This document shows positions 28,769 through 38,238 of a stretch of DNA of 64,000 nt, piece after piece. The stretch's first letter is position 1. Every line of letters begins with the position of its first letter. Origin of the DNA: Oscillospiraceae bacterium (GTDB taxonomy: Bacteria; Bacillota; Clostridia; Saccharofermentanales; Saccharofermentanaceae); the NCBI GenBank assembly GCA_015069205.1, contig SVIZ01000007.1, positions 62,001 to 126,000 of the forward strand, read 5' to 3'. The translations under genes and the position numbers were made by a program. Below the pieces are notes generated by a model that was not told the origin of the DNA, did no database searches, and saw only the letters and a program-made list of their open reading frames with translations.

Positions 28769-29740
28769 ATGTTTAAGAAAGTATTGGCTCTTGTGCTTGG
28801 TCTTTCTATGATGCTCGGTATCGCTGCATGCGGTAAGAAGGTTGAAGTACCTTCAAAGAGCGACGTTAAGAAGGCTGCTGCTGAAGAGTATGACATGGAC
28901 TTCAAGGTAGATTCAGAAGAGATCTCCAAGGACCAGAAGGAAGCAGAGTGGGTATTGATCTCAAAGGACGGTTCACTCGAAGTAACTGTTACATGGAACG
29001 CTAAGAATCCTGAAGAATTTGAGTTCGATGCAGAAGAGCATCCCGAGGCTACAGAGACAGAGCCTGTAGCTGTTACAGAGACTTCTGAGACATCTGAGAC
29101 ATCTGAGACATCTGAGACAACAACAGAAGCTACAACTGCTGCTACAACAGCTGCATCTGAGACTTCTGCTGCAGGTTCAGAGACAAGCGGTTCTGATACA
29201 GCTGCTACAACACCTGTTGATCCCAGCGGAAAGACATATGTTAACTTTGATGAGATGAACTTTTACGTAAACGGCCAGAAGTTCACACTCGGTAAGACAA
29301 CACTTCAGCAGATGATCGATGCAGGCGTACCTTTCGATTCTGAGGACCTTCAGAATGCAGGTAACAACGTTAAGTCAAACAGCGAGTCTGAGCCCTTCAA
29401 GATCGTCATCGGCGACTACTACTACGCAAGAGTTTACTTCATGAACGATACAGAGGACGGCAAGGCTGCAAAGGATTGCTTTGTTCACGAGATCTCATTC
29501 AGCATCAAAGATGAGCAGAGTGTCATTTCTTTCGATTTCCCTCTCAATCTTACAATGGACCAGCTCAAGGCTAACTCCGGTGAGCCCACCGAAGAGCCCT
29601 TCCACTATGAGGATGGCGATTATATCTCTGATACATTCCGTTACACACACGAATCAGAGAGATATTTCAATGACAGCTGCTATCAGTTTGACTTCCTGAA
29701 GGGTCAGCTCGACAGCGTCCGTCTGACATACATTCCTTAA
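28769..29740 (+). CDS. Lipoprotein with Ser/Thr/Glu-rich linker
   Basis: Lipobox LGIAACGKK; low-complexity TETSETSETSETSETTTEATTAATTAASETS linker; globular C-terminal domain. Confidence 0.7.
   Translation: MFKKVLALVLGLSMMLGIAACGKKVEVPSKSDVKKAAAEEYDMDFKVDSEEISKDQKEAEWVLISKDGSLEVTVTWNAKNPEEFEFDAEEHPEATETEPVAVTETSETSETSETSETTTEATTAATTAASETSAAGSETSGSDTAATTPVDPSGKTYVNFDEMNFYVNGQKFTLGKTTLQQMIDAGVPFDSEDLQNAGNNVKSNSESEPFKIVIGDYYYARVYFMNDTEDGKAAKDCFVHEISFSIKDEQSVISFDFPLNLTMDQLKANSGEPTEEPFHYEDGDYISDTFRYTHESERYFNDSCYQFDFLKGQLDSVRLTYIP
29081..29116 (+). repeat. 9-bp in-frame tandem repeat (ACATCTGAG, 4 units, first imperfect)
   Basis: ACTTCTGAG ACATCTGAG ACATCTGAG ACATCTGAG. Confidence 0.9.
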
Positions 29741-29768
29741 CCGGATCTGATTAATAGTAACTTACAAT

Positions 29769-29803
29769 GCGGGGTATCTCATAACAGAGATGCCCCGTTT
29801 TTA
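29769..29803 (+). terminator. Intrinsic terminator
   Basis: GCGGGGTATCTC-ataaca-GAGATGCCCCGTTTTT. Confidence 0.92.
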
Positions 29804-29859
29804 TATTTGAGATTGACAACCCACCGTTCATATAGTATTTTTATCTCAATTTAATCAAA

Positions 29860-30141
29860 CCGTTGACGGAGAGTGAGTAGCTTCAGACACACCTGTCAAA
29901 GAGAGCCCGGGATGGTGAGATCCGGACACAAGGAGTTTTTGGCGAATGGACTTCGGAGGGCGCGAAGGAAAGGGTGATCCCCAAGTATATTGCGACGTAA
30001 GGCATACGTAAATTGCCGGAGATATGTTGGTATCTTGCTAAGTGCATGGGCAAAGCCCGTGAATCAAGGTGGCACCGCGGATAAGATCATTATTCGTCCT
30101 TGACAGAAGATAGAAGATCTTTTGTCGAAGGGCGTTTTTTA
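29860..30141 (+). ncRNA. T-box leader, predicted tRNA-Trp specific
   Basis: GACGGAGAGTGAGTAG Stem I start, GAATGGAC specifier region (TGG at 29947-29949), T-box AAGGTGGCACCGCGG (30066-30080), terminator CGTCCTT...AAGGGCGTTTTTT. Confidence 0.92.
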
Positions 30142-30179
30142 TTGCCTTCCGGCAAAGCGAAAAACCGGAGGTGACAACC

Positions 30180-31640
30180 ATGAAAGTAGTGCCGTCTGTT
30201 GAAGAGGTCAGAGAATTAGCCAAAACCGGCAAGTACGATGTCGTGCCCGTAAGCTGCGAGATATTGTCTGACTTTACTACCCCAATCGAGACGATCCGTA
30301 TCCTTAAGAATGCATCGACTCATGCTTATATGCTCGAGTCTGCACAGGCAGACGAGAAGTGGGGAAGATATACTTTCTTAGGATTTGACCCCAAGCTTGA
30401 GATCACATGCATCAACGGCGAGATCACCTACGGCGATAAGACCGAGAAGACTGACGATCCTTCAAAGATCATAAGAGAGATCATGTCTCATTTCAGAAGC
30501 CCCAGACTTCCTTACCTTCCCTCATTTACGGGCGGACTTGTAGGTTATTTCTCCTACGACTATCTGGGATATGCAGAGCCTACGGCAAAGCGTGACGTAA
30601 TCGACACTGAGAATTTCAAAGACGTTGACCTCATGCTTTTCGACACGGTCATAGCATTCGATCACGTAAGACAAAAACTCATCTTCATCACCAACATGTC
30701 TCTTGAGGACATTGATGAAGGATACAAAGAGGCAGCCGAAGAACTGGAAGCTCTGGCAGACCTTGTAAGAAATGGCGTGAAGGCTGAAGAGAACGACGGA
30801 AAGCTGCTCTCGGAAGTAACTCCGCTGTTCTCAAAAGAAGAGTACTGTGCGATGGTCGAGAAGGCAAAGCGCCACATCCATGAAGGCGATATCTTCCAGA
30901 TCGTTCTGTCCAACAGACTTTCAGCATCTTTTGAAGGAAGCCTTCTTAACACATACAGGATCTTAAGAACCATCAATCCGTCTCCTTACATGTTCTATTT
31001 TGCGGGAACGGACGTAGAGGTTGCAGGTGCTTCTCCTGAGACACTGGTTAAGCTTGAAGACGGCGTTCTCCACACATTCCCGCTAGCAGGCACACGCCCG
31101 AGAGGCAAGACCGAAGAAGAGGACAGAAGACTTGAAGCAGAGCTCCTTGCAGATGAGAAGGAACTTGCAGAGCACAACATGCTCGTGGATCTCGGCCGTA
31201 ACGACCTGGGCAAGATCAGTAAGTTCGGCACCGTTGAAGTCGAGAAGTTAAGGAGCATTGAGCGATTCTCACATGTAATGCATATCGGTTCCACGGTCCG
31301 CGGCGACATCGCCGAAGGCTACGATGCCCTTGATGCTATCGAGGCAGTGCTTCCTGCAGGAACGCTTTCCGGCGCGCCCAAGATCCGTGCATGCCAGCTT
31401 ATCGGTGATCTCGAGAACAACAAGCGCGGTATCTACGGCGGTGCCATCGGCTATATCGATTTTACCGGCAACATGGATACATGCATCGCGATCCGCATTG
31501 CTTACAAGAAGAACGGCAAGGTCTTCGTAAGAAGCGGTGCCGGAATAGTAGCAGATTCAGTCCCTGAGAAGGAATATGAAGAGTGCCTCAACAAAGCAAG
31601 GGCAGTCCTCAATTCACTGACGCTTGCGCAGGAGGTATAA
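30180..31640 (+). CDS. trpE: Anthranilate synthase component I
   Basis: GRYTFLGFDP, DIFQIVLSNRLS, SPYMFYFAG, PLAGTRPRGKTEEED, GTLSGAPKIRACQLI. Confidence 0.94.
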   Translation: MKVVPSVEEVRELAKTGKYDVVPVSCEILSDFTTPIETIRILKNASTHAYMLESAQADEKWGRYTFLGFDPKLEITCINGEITYGDKTEKTDDPSKIIREIMSHFRSPRLPYLPSFTGGLVGYFSYDYLGYAEPTAKRDVIDTENFKDVDLMLFDTVIAFDHVRQKLIFITNMSLEDIDEGYKEAAEELEALADLVRNGVKAEENDGKLLSEVTPLFSKEEYCAMVEKAKRHIHEGDIFQIVLSNRLSASFEGSLLNTYRILRTINPSPYMFYFAGTDVEVAGASPETLVKLEDGVLHTFPLAGTRPRGKTEEEDRRLEAELLADEKELAEHNMLVDLGRNDLGKISKFGTVEVEKLRSIERFSHVMHIGSTVRGDIAEGYDALDAIEAVLPAGTLSGAPKIRACQLIGDLENNKRGIYGGAIGYIDFTGNMDTCIAIRIAYKKNGKVFVRSGAGIVADSVPEKEYEECLNKARAVLNSLTLAQEV

Positions 31641-31643
31641 ACT

Positions 31644-32210
31644 ATGATTCTTCTTATAGATAACTACGACAGTTTTTCATATAACCTTTACCAGTTGATC
31701 GGCGAGATCAATCCCGACATAAAAGTTATCCGCAATGACGAGATGACAGTAGATGAGATCAGGGCTCTGGCACCTGACCATATCATCCTGTCACCCGGTC
31801 CCGGAAGACCGGAAGATGCAGGCATAATCGTAGACGTTGCTGCATCCATTCACGACATCCCGATCCTCGGCGTATGCCTTGGCCACCAGGCCATCTGCAA
31901 AGCATACGGTGCAACCATAACCTATGCCGAGCACCTGATGCACGGCAAACAGTCTGATGTCGGACTTTATTCTTATTGTCCGGTGTTCAGGGGAATAGGC
32001 GACCGCACAAAGGTTGCGCGCTACCACTCACTTGCTGCTGACAGGGAGACTATTCCCGAATGCCTCCAGATCACTGCCGTTGCCGATGACGGCGAAGTCA
32101 TGGCCGTGCAGCACAAGGAGTATCCGATATACGGAGTTCAGTTCCATCCAGAATCCATCCTCACGCCTGAAGGCAAGAAGATGCTCCAGAACTTCCTTTC
32201 AAATTGCTGA
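31644..32210 (+). CDS. trpG: Anthranilate synthase component II (glutamine amidotransferase)
   Basis: LIDNYDSFSYNLYQ, LSPGPGRPEDAG, GVCLGHQAI, VQFHPESI. Confidence 0.94.
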   Translation: MILLIDNYDSFSYNLYQLIGEINPDIKVIRNDEMTVDEIRALAPDHIILSPGPGRPEDAGIIVDVAASIHDIPILGVCLGHQAICKAYGATITYAEHLMHGKQSDVGLYSYCPVFRGIGDRTKVARYHSLAADRETIPECLQITAVADDGEVMAVQHKEYPIYGVQFHPESILTPEGKKMLQNFLSNC

Positions 32211-32295
32211 TTATCGTGGTGATAACCGTTCCTTAATGAACAGGCGTCGTCTCAAAATGCTGTATTTTTTCGGAGTCTTTGACCTAATATCGCAG

Positions 32296-32345
32296 AAAAA
32301 TCACAGTAACCGTCAGGGTGTACCGTGACTTCTACTGTGATTTTT
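32296..32345. repeat. 50-bp inverted element, copy 1
   Basis: AAAAATCACAGTAACCGTCAGGGTGTACCGTGACTTCTACTGTGATTTTT. 12-bp perfect outer arms; same length as the copy at 53534. Confidence 0.65.
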
Positions 32346-32355
32346 TTCAAGAAAC

Positions 32356-32388
32356 AGGGACCATCTCATCCATTCTGAGACAGTCCCT
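32356..32388 (-). terminator. Hairpin, probable terminator of the LysR gene (possibly bidirectional)
   Basis: AGGGACcaTCTCA...TGAGAcaGTCCCT. Confidence 0.5.
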
Positions 32389-32460
32389 TTGCTTATGGTT
32401 TTCGGTTGCCGAAGTTCTGCCTATAGAAGAGGATTTGCAACTGTTGCTTGATTTTTGAGG

Positions 32461-32525
32461 CAACAATTGCACAAAAACGGAAATTTATGCAATTGTTGGC
32501 CTGTTTTTGAGCAAACAATTGCATA
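32461..32525. repeat. AATTGCA triad, copy B
   Basis: AATTGCA at 32465 and 32517, inverted TGCAATT at 32488. Offsets 0/+23/+52, same as copy A. Confidence 0.65.
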
Positions 32526-32567
32526 ACGCCGATCCGGCTGAATTACATTACGGCCTTTTCGAAAAGA

Positions 32568-33452
32568 TTAAGAGTACATATTCCTTACATGCTCAATGAA
32601 CTTCATGGCAAGAGCGCTCGGCGTCTTCTCCTTATCCCATGAAAGGACATAGTCTACGTTTACTTCAGGAGTGATGGGCTTTACCACTACTTCTGAATCT
32701 GCAGGGATGTTCTTTGCGACGGAGGCGGGGAAGATGGCGATGCCGATGTTCTGGTCAACGAGCTTTGAAGCGTTGGAAGAGTGCGCGGTCTTTACGATGA
32801 AGCGCGGCTCCTTGCCCGTGCTCTCGAACCAGCTCCTGATCTCTTCTTCTCTTGAATGTCTTGAGGAGATTATGAGATCGGTATCAACAATGTCCTTGAG
32901 GCTGACGGTCTTCTTCTTGTTCTTCGCGAGAGGATGGGAAGAGGGGATGATAGCTGCCCATCTGTCGCTGTAAACTGTGATGCCGTCAAGGTGCTCCGTG
33001 TTGAGGGGAGTCATGGTGATGGCAAGTTCCAAAAGGCCGGATTTCATTCTGTATGTCAGGTCATCCACGGTGCCGCACCATAAGTTATATGTAACGTTAG
33101 GGAATTCCTTTTTAAAGCTGGATATCCACTCTGCAGCGAGGGAAGGTCCGTTACTGTCTACGTGTCCCAGATAAAGTGTTCCGCTTAGGCCCTTCTTAAC
33201 ATCGGTTATCTCGGTCTTGGCGATGTCTGCAAGAGCTAAGATCTGCTCGCCGCGGCGCTTTAATGCAAGACCTTCGGGCGTGAGGGTTACGTGACGCTTG
33301 CCGCGGATGATGAGAGTGCATCCGAGTTCTTCTTCAAGATCCATGAGGGCTCTTGAGAGCGGGGGCTGTGATAAGTGCAGTCTCTCTGCTGCGCGCGTTA
33401 TATTACGTTCTTCTGCTACTGTTAAGAAATAACGTATTTGACGTAGATCCAT
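32568..33452 (-). CDS. LysR-family regulator (GltC-like by position)
   Basis: MDLRQIRYFLTVAEERNITRAAERLHLSQPPLSRALMDLEEELG HTH. Divergent from gltB. Confidence 0.92.
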   Translation of the reverse strand: MDLRQIRYFLTVAEERNITRAAERLHLSQPPLSRALMDLEEELGCTLIIRGKRHVTLTPEGLALKRRGEQILALADIAKTEITDVKKGLSGTLYLGHVDSNGPSLAAEWISSFKKEFPNVTYNLWCGTVDDLTYRMKSGLLELAITMTPLNTEHLDGITVYSDRWAAIIPSSHPLAKNKKKTVSLKDIVDTDLIISSRHSREEEIRSWFESTGKEPRFIVKTAHSSNASKLVDQNIGIAIFPASVAKNIPADSEVVVKPITPEVNVDYVLSWDKEKTPSALAMKFIEHVRNMYS

Positions 33453-33477
33453 GTGTGTTCCTCCTGAAGAAGCTATC

Positions 33478-33492
33478 ATACCTCAAAGGTAT
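33478..33492. promoter_or_regulatory. Candidate LysR-type operator
   Basis: ATACCT-CAA-AGGTAT, fits T-N11-A. Further imperfect dyads at 33503-33515 and 33585-33597. Confidence 0.55.
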
Positions 33493-33677
33493 CGTAATGC
33501 GAATACTATTTGTATTTTATTTCCTCCATCGTTGGAGATACAATCTTGCTTGAAATCAGTTAACGATATTCTAAACGCATTGAAATTGAATATCAATACT
33601 CTTTGAGAATGATTTTACAAACCGGCATTAGATCATGGTGGATGAAAGATAGAGGTGCCGGCCGGGTGGAGGAAATT

Positions 33678-36600
33678 ATGAGACCTTATGAGAAGAAGTA
33701 TGTCGATGAATGCTATCAGGCAATGCAGCAAGAGCACGATGCCTGCGGAATCGGTCTTGTAGTAAACATCGACGGCAAAAAGGAATACCGCACATTAGAT
33801 GATGCACTTTCCATTGTTGAGAAGCTCGAACACAGAGCAGGTAAGGATGCAACCGGTGAGGTAGGCGACGGTGTCGGCATCCTCGTTCAGGTATCACACA
33901 AATTCTTTAAGAAGGCAGCCAAAGAATCAGGTATCGAAATTAAGGACGAAGGCGACTACGGCGTAGGAATGTTCTTCCTTCCCCAGGATACCAAGAAGCG
34001 TACGCTTGCCATGCGCATGTTCAAGGTGATCTCCGAGAAGAACGGACTTAACGTCATCGGTTGGAGAGAAGTTCCCACCAATCCTGATATCTTAGGCAAG
34101 GTTGCAAGAGATGCAATGCCCGTTATCATGCAGTGCTTTGTGGAAAGACCTGCTGACTGCGAAAAGGGCCTTGCTTTTGACCGTATGCTCTATGTCGCAA
34201 GAAGAGAGTTCGAGCAGAGCACGGATGAGACATATATCACTTCTTTATCTTCAAGAACCATCGTATATAAGGGTATGTTCCTGGTAGGCCAGCTCCGTAA
34301 GTTCTATAAGGATCTCCAGAGCAAGAACTATGAGACTGCAATCGCAATGGTTCACTCAAGATTTTCAACGAACACAACTCCTTCCTGGGAGAGAGCTCAT
34401 CCTTACCGCCTCGTTGCACACAACGGTGAGATCAATACTATCAGAGGTAACTTCGACAGAATGCTCGCGCGTGAAGAGACACTTTACAGCCCTTCGCTCG
34501 AAAACGATGTCGATAAGATCTTCCCGATCATTCACAAGACCGGTTCCGACTCCGCAATGCTCGACAATACATTAGAGTTCTTCATGATGAACGGAATCCC
34601 GCTTCCTCTCGCGGTCATGATGATGATCCCCGAGCCCTGGAAGAATGATTCCTACATGGAGCAGGAGAAGAAGGATTTCTATCATTACTACGCAACCATG
34701 ATGGAACCCTGGGATGGTCCTGCTGCGATCCTCTTTACTGACGGTGTCATCGCAGGCGCAACACTCGACCGTAACGGCCTGAGGCCTTCAAGATACTACA
34801 TCACAGACGACAACAGACTTATCCTGTCATCCGAGGTCGGTGTACTTGATATCGAGCCTGAACATATCGTAAAGAAGTCCAGATTACAGCCCGGCCGCAT
34901 CCTTTTGATCGATACTGAAAAGGGATGCCTCGTATCTGACGAAGAGTGCAAGAAGTACTATTCCGAAAAGCACCCCTATGGTGAGTGGCTTGCAATGAGC
35001 CTCCTGCACTTATCTGAACTCAAGATCCCGAACAAGAAGATCCCGGTTCACACACAGGAGATGAGAAACAAGCTCTATAAGGTTTTCGGATATACATTTG
35101 AAGACGTAAAGAACGAGATCCTCCCCATGGCCATGAACAAAGTAGAAGCAACGGCTTCCATGGGAACGGATATTCCTCTCGCAGTTTTGTCCGAGAAGCA
35201 CCAGCTCCTGTTCTCATTCTTCAAGCAGCTTTTCGCACAGGTTACAAACCCGCCGATCGATTCCATCAGAGAAGAGATCGTTACGGATACGACAGTATAT
35301 ATCGGTTCAGACGGTAACCTTTTGGAAGATAAGAGCGGTAACTGCCGCGTGCTCGAAGTAAATAATCCGATCCTCACAGGCGTTGACCTCATCAAGATCA
35401 AGTCATTGAACCAGCCCGGATTTAAGAGCGCTACAGTATCTATCCTTTATTATAAAAATACTTCATTAGAAAAAGCTTTGGACCAGCTCCTTGTCGCAGT
35501 AGACAGGACTTGCAGCAAGGGCGCAAACATCATCATCCTCTCAGACAGAGGCATTGATGAGAACCATGTTGCGATCCCTTCACTTCTCGCTGTTTCCGCA
35601 GTTGAGCAGCATTTGGTCCAGACAAGAAAGAGAACGGCCGTATCTCTCATCATCGAGAGCGGCGAGCCCCGTGACGTTCACCAGATGGCAACTTTGCTCG
35701 GATTCGGTGCGCGTGCGATCAATCCTTACCTTGCACACGAGTGCATCGCTGAGATGATCGACAAGGGAATCCTCGACAAGGATTACCACACGGCAATCGA
35801 CGATTACAACTATGCGATCCTTCACGGCATCGTTAAGACATCTGCAAAGATGGGTATCTCCACACTGCAGTCTTACCAGTCGGCAAAGATCTTCGAGGCT
35901 GTCGGAATCTGCAAGGACGTGGTAGATAAGTACTTCACAGGCATCGTAAGCCGCGTGGGCGGAATCGGATTGGAAGAGATCTCCGAGGGAATCCTTTTCA
36001 GACACGATAAAGCATTCGATCCGATGGGTCTTGAGACAGAGACGACTCTGGACAGCACGGGCTTCCATAACTTAAGAAGCGGTGACGACAAGGAAGACCA
36101 CCTCTACAATCCCAAGACGATCGTTGCACTGCAGAAGGCAGTACGCGAAGGTTCTTATGAACTCTTCAAGGAATATACGGCGATCGTTGATAACGAGAAG
36201 CCCCATACATTAAGAGGTCTCCTCGCATTCAAGAAGTCAGATAATCCGGTCCCGCTCGAAGAGGTTGAGCCTGCATCCGAGATCGTTAAGAGATTCAAGA
36301 CCGGTGCCATGAGCTACGGCTCGATATCTAAGGAAGCACACGAGTGCATGGCAATCGCCATGAACCGTCTGGGCGGAAAGTCCAATACCGGTGAGGGCGG
36401 TGAGTCTCCTGAGAGATTCGGCACTGAGAAGAACTCCAAGATCAAGCAGGTCGCATCCGGAAGATTCGGCGTTACAAGCGAATACTTGAACAGCGCTGAA
36501 GAGATCCAGATCAAGATGGCACAGGGCGCTAAGCCGGGTGAAGGCGGACATCTCCCCGGAAAGAAGGTCTATCCCTGGATCGCTGAGAGAAGATATTCAA

Positions 36601-38219
36601 CACCGGGTGTTGCATTGATCTCACCTCCGCCTCATCACGATATCTATTCGATCGAAGACCTGGCACAGCTCATCTACGATCTTAAGAACGCTAACAGAAA
36701 AGCAAGGATCTCCGTAAAGCTTGTATCTGAAGCAGGCGTAGGAACTATCGCATGCGGCGTTGCAAAGGCAGGCGCACAGGTAATCCTGGTTTCAGGTTAT
36801 GACGGCGGTACGGGAGCTGCTCCGGCAAGCTCCATCCACAATGCAGGACTGCCTTGGGAATTAGGTCTTGCAGAGACACACCACGCTTTGATCGAGAACG
36901 GCCTTCGTGGAAGAGTTGCAGTCGAGACGGACGGTAAGCTCATGAGCGGTAGAGACGTTGCCATCGCAGCACTCTTAGGTGCCGAGGAATTCGGTTTTGC
37001 CACAGCACCGCTGGTATCCATGGGATGCATGATGATGAGAGTCTGCAACAAGGATACCTGCCCGTTCGGTATCGCATGCCAGAACGAAGAATTGAGAAAG
37101 AGATTTAAGGGTAAGCCCGAGCATGTCATGAACTTCATGCTCTTCATCGCGGAAGAGTTGAGAGAGATCATGGCAGAGCTGGGATTCAGAACTGTGGACG
37201 AGATGGTCGGAAGATCCGATCTCTTAAAGGTTAAGGACAAGCAGATAACCAAAAGAGCTGAGATGGTCTCCCTCGCACAGATCATCGATCCTGAATATGC
37301 AGGATCCGAAGTGCGTCATTTCGAGCCCGGCCACGTTTATGACTTTGAGCTCGAAAAGACGGTCGACGAGAGAGTATTCCTCCCTGAACTCGCGAAAGGC
37401 CTTAAGAATGGTTCGATCAGGATCGACAACGTTAAGGTATCGAGTACCGACAGAGCAGTAGGAACTATCTTGGGTTCTGAGATTACTGCAAAGTACGGAA
37501 CGGATCTTGCCGATGACAGCGTCATCGTTGAGCTCGCGGGCGGCGGCGGACAGAGCTTCGGAGCATTCATCCCGAAGGGTCTCACCATTAAACTCACGGG
37601 CGATGCCAATGACGGCTTCGGCAAGGGCCTTTCCGGCGGAAAGCTCATCATTAAGCCCGATGAGAATTCCGGTTTTGATGCTTCAAAGAACATCATCGTC
37701 GGTAACGTCGCACTCTACGGAGCTACGAGAGGAACAGCTTATGTATGCGGTATCGCAGGCGAGCGTTTCATGATCAGGAACTCCGGTGCCACAGGCGTAT
37801 GCGAAGGTACTGGCGACCACGGACTTGAATATATGACAGGCGGAAGAGCTGTCATCCTGGGTGAAGTAGGAAAGAACTTCGCAGCAGGCATGAGCGGCGG
37901 AATCGCTTATGTATTAGATGAACACCACACACTCTACACAAAGATCAACAAGGCTCTTGTAGAGATGAGTGAGGTTACGGAAGACGCAGATAAGAACGAG
38001 CTCAGACAGATCCTCCAAGGATATGAGCAGGCAACAGGATCTTCTAAAGCGAAGGCCATACTTCAAGATTTCGACAAGTATGTTGAAAGCTTCAAGAAGA
38101 TCATACCGACAGATTACCGTCACATGCTGACACTGATCGCCAAGTACGAAGAGCAGGGCATCGGACACGAGCAGGCGGTATACGAAGCTTTCAAAGAGAG
38201 CACAAAAGTCGGCGCTTGA
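33678..38219 (+). CDS. gltB: Glutamate synthase large subunit
   Basis: EHDACGIG Ntn-type Cys, MVHSRFSTNTTPSWERAHPYRLVAHNGEINT, FMN/3Fe-4S region MGCMMMRVCNKDTCPFGIACQ. Confidence 0.95.
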   Translation: MRPYEKKYVDECYQAMQQEHDACGIGLVVNIDGKKEYRTLDDALSIVEKLEHRAGKDATGEVGDGVGILVQVSHKFFKKAAKESGIEIKDEGDYGVGMFFLPQDTKKRTLAMRMFKVISEKNGLNVIGWREVPTNPDILGKVARDAMPVIMQCFVERPADCEKGLAFDRMLYVARREFEQSTDETYITSLSSRTIVYKGMFLVGQLRKFYKDLQSKNYETAIAMVHSRFSTNTTPSWERAHPYRLVAHNGEINTIRGNFDRMLAREETLYSPSLENDVDKIFPIIHKTGSDSAMLDNTLEFFMMNGIPLPLAVMMMIPEPWKNDSYMEQEKKDFYHYYATMMEPWDGPAAILFTDGVIAGATLDRNGLRPSRYYITDDNRLILSSEVGVLDIEPEHIVKKSRLQPGRILLIDTEKGCLVSDEECKKYYSEKHPYGEWLAMSLLHLSELKIPNKKIPVHTQEMRNKLYKVFGYTFEDVKNEILPMAMNKVEATASMGTDIPLAVLSEKHQLLFSFFKQLFAQVTNPPIDSIREEIVTDTTVYIGSDGNLLEDKSGNCRVLEVNNPILTGVDLIKIKSLNQPGFKSATVSILYYKNTSLEKALDQLLVAVDRTCSKGANIIILSDRGIDENHVAIPSLLAVSAVEQHLVQTRKRTAVSLIIESGEPRDVHQMATLLGFGARAINPYLAHECIAEMIDKGILDKDYHTAIDDYNYAILHGIVKTSAKMGISTLQSYQSAKIFEAVGICKDVVDKYFTGIVSRVGGIGLEEISEGILFRHDKAFDPMGLETETTLDSTGFHNLRSGDDKEDHLYNPKTIVALQKAVREGSYELFKEYTAIVDNEKPHTLRGLLAFKKSDNPVPLEEVEPASEIVKRFKTGAMSYGSISKEAHECMAIAMNRLGGKSNTGEGGESPERFGTEKNSKIKQVASGRFGVTSEYLNSAEEIQIKMAQGAKPGEGGHLPGKKVYPWIAERRYSTPGVALISPPPHHDIYSIEDLAQLIYDLKNANRKARISVKLVSEAGVGTIACGVAKAGAQVILVSGYDGGTGAAPASSIHNAGLPWELGLAETHHALIENGLRGRVAVETDGKLMSGRDVAIAALLGAEEFGFATAPLVSMGCMMMRVCNKDTCPFGIACQNEELRKRFKGKPEHVMNFMLFIAEELREIMAELGFRTVDEMVGRSDLLKVKDKQITKRAEMVSLAQIIDPEYAGSEVRHFEPGHVYDFELEKTVDERVFLPELAKGLKNGSIRIDNVKVSSTDRAVGTILGSEITAKYGTDLADDSVIVELAGGGGQSFGAFIPKGLTIKLTGDANDGFGKGLSGGKLIIKPDENSGFDASKNIIVGNVALYGATRGTAYVCGIAGERFMIRNSGATGVCEGTGDHGLEYMTGGRAVILGEVGKNFAAGMSGGIAYVLDEHHTLYTKINKALVEMSEVTEDADKNELRQILQGYEQATGSSKAKAILQDFDKYVESFKKIIPTDYRHMLTLIAKYEEQGIGHEQAVYEAFKESTKVGA

Positions 38220-38238
38220 TGTATCGGGGGAGGATCTT

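Noticed and set aside
33603-33677. gltB start at 33603
   Set aside because: The extra residues are not GltB-like. ATG at 33678 is preceded by GGAGGAAAT and places the catalytic Cys after a short propeptide.
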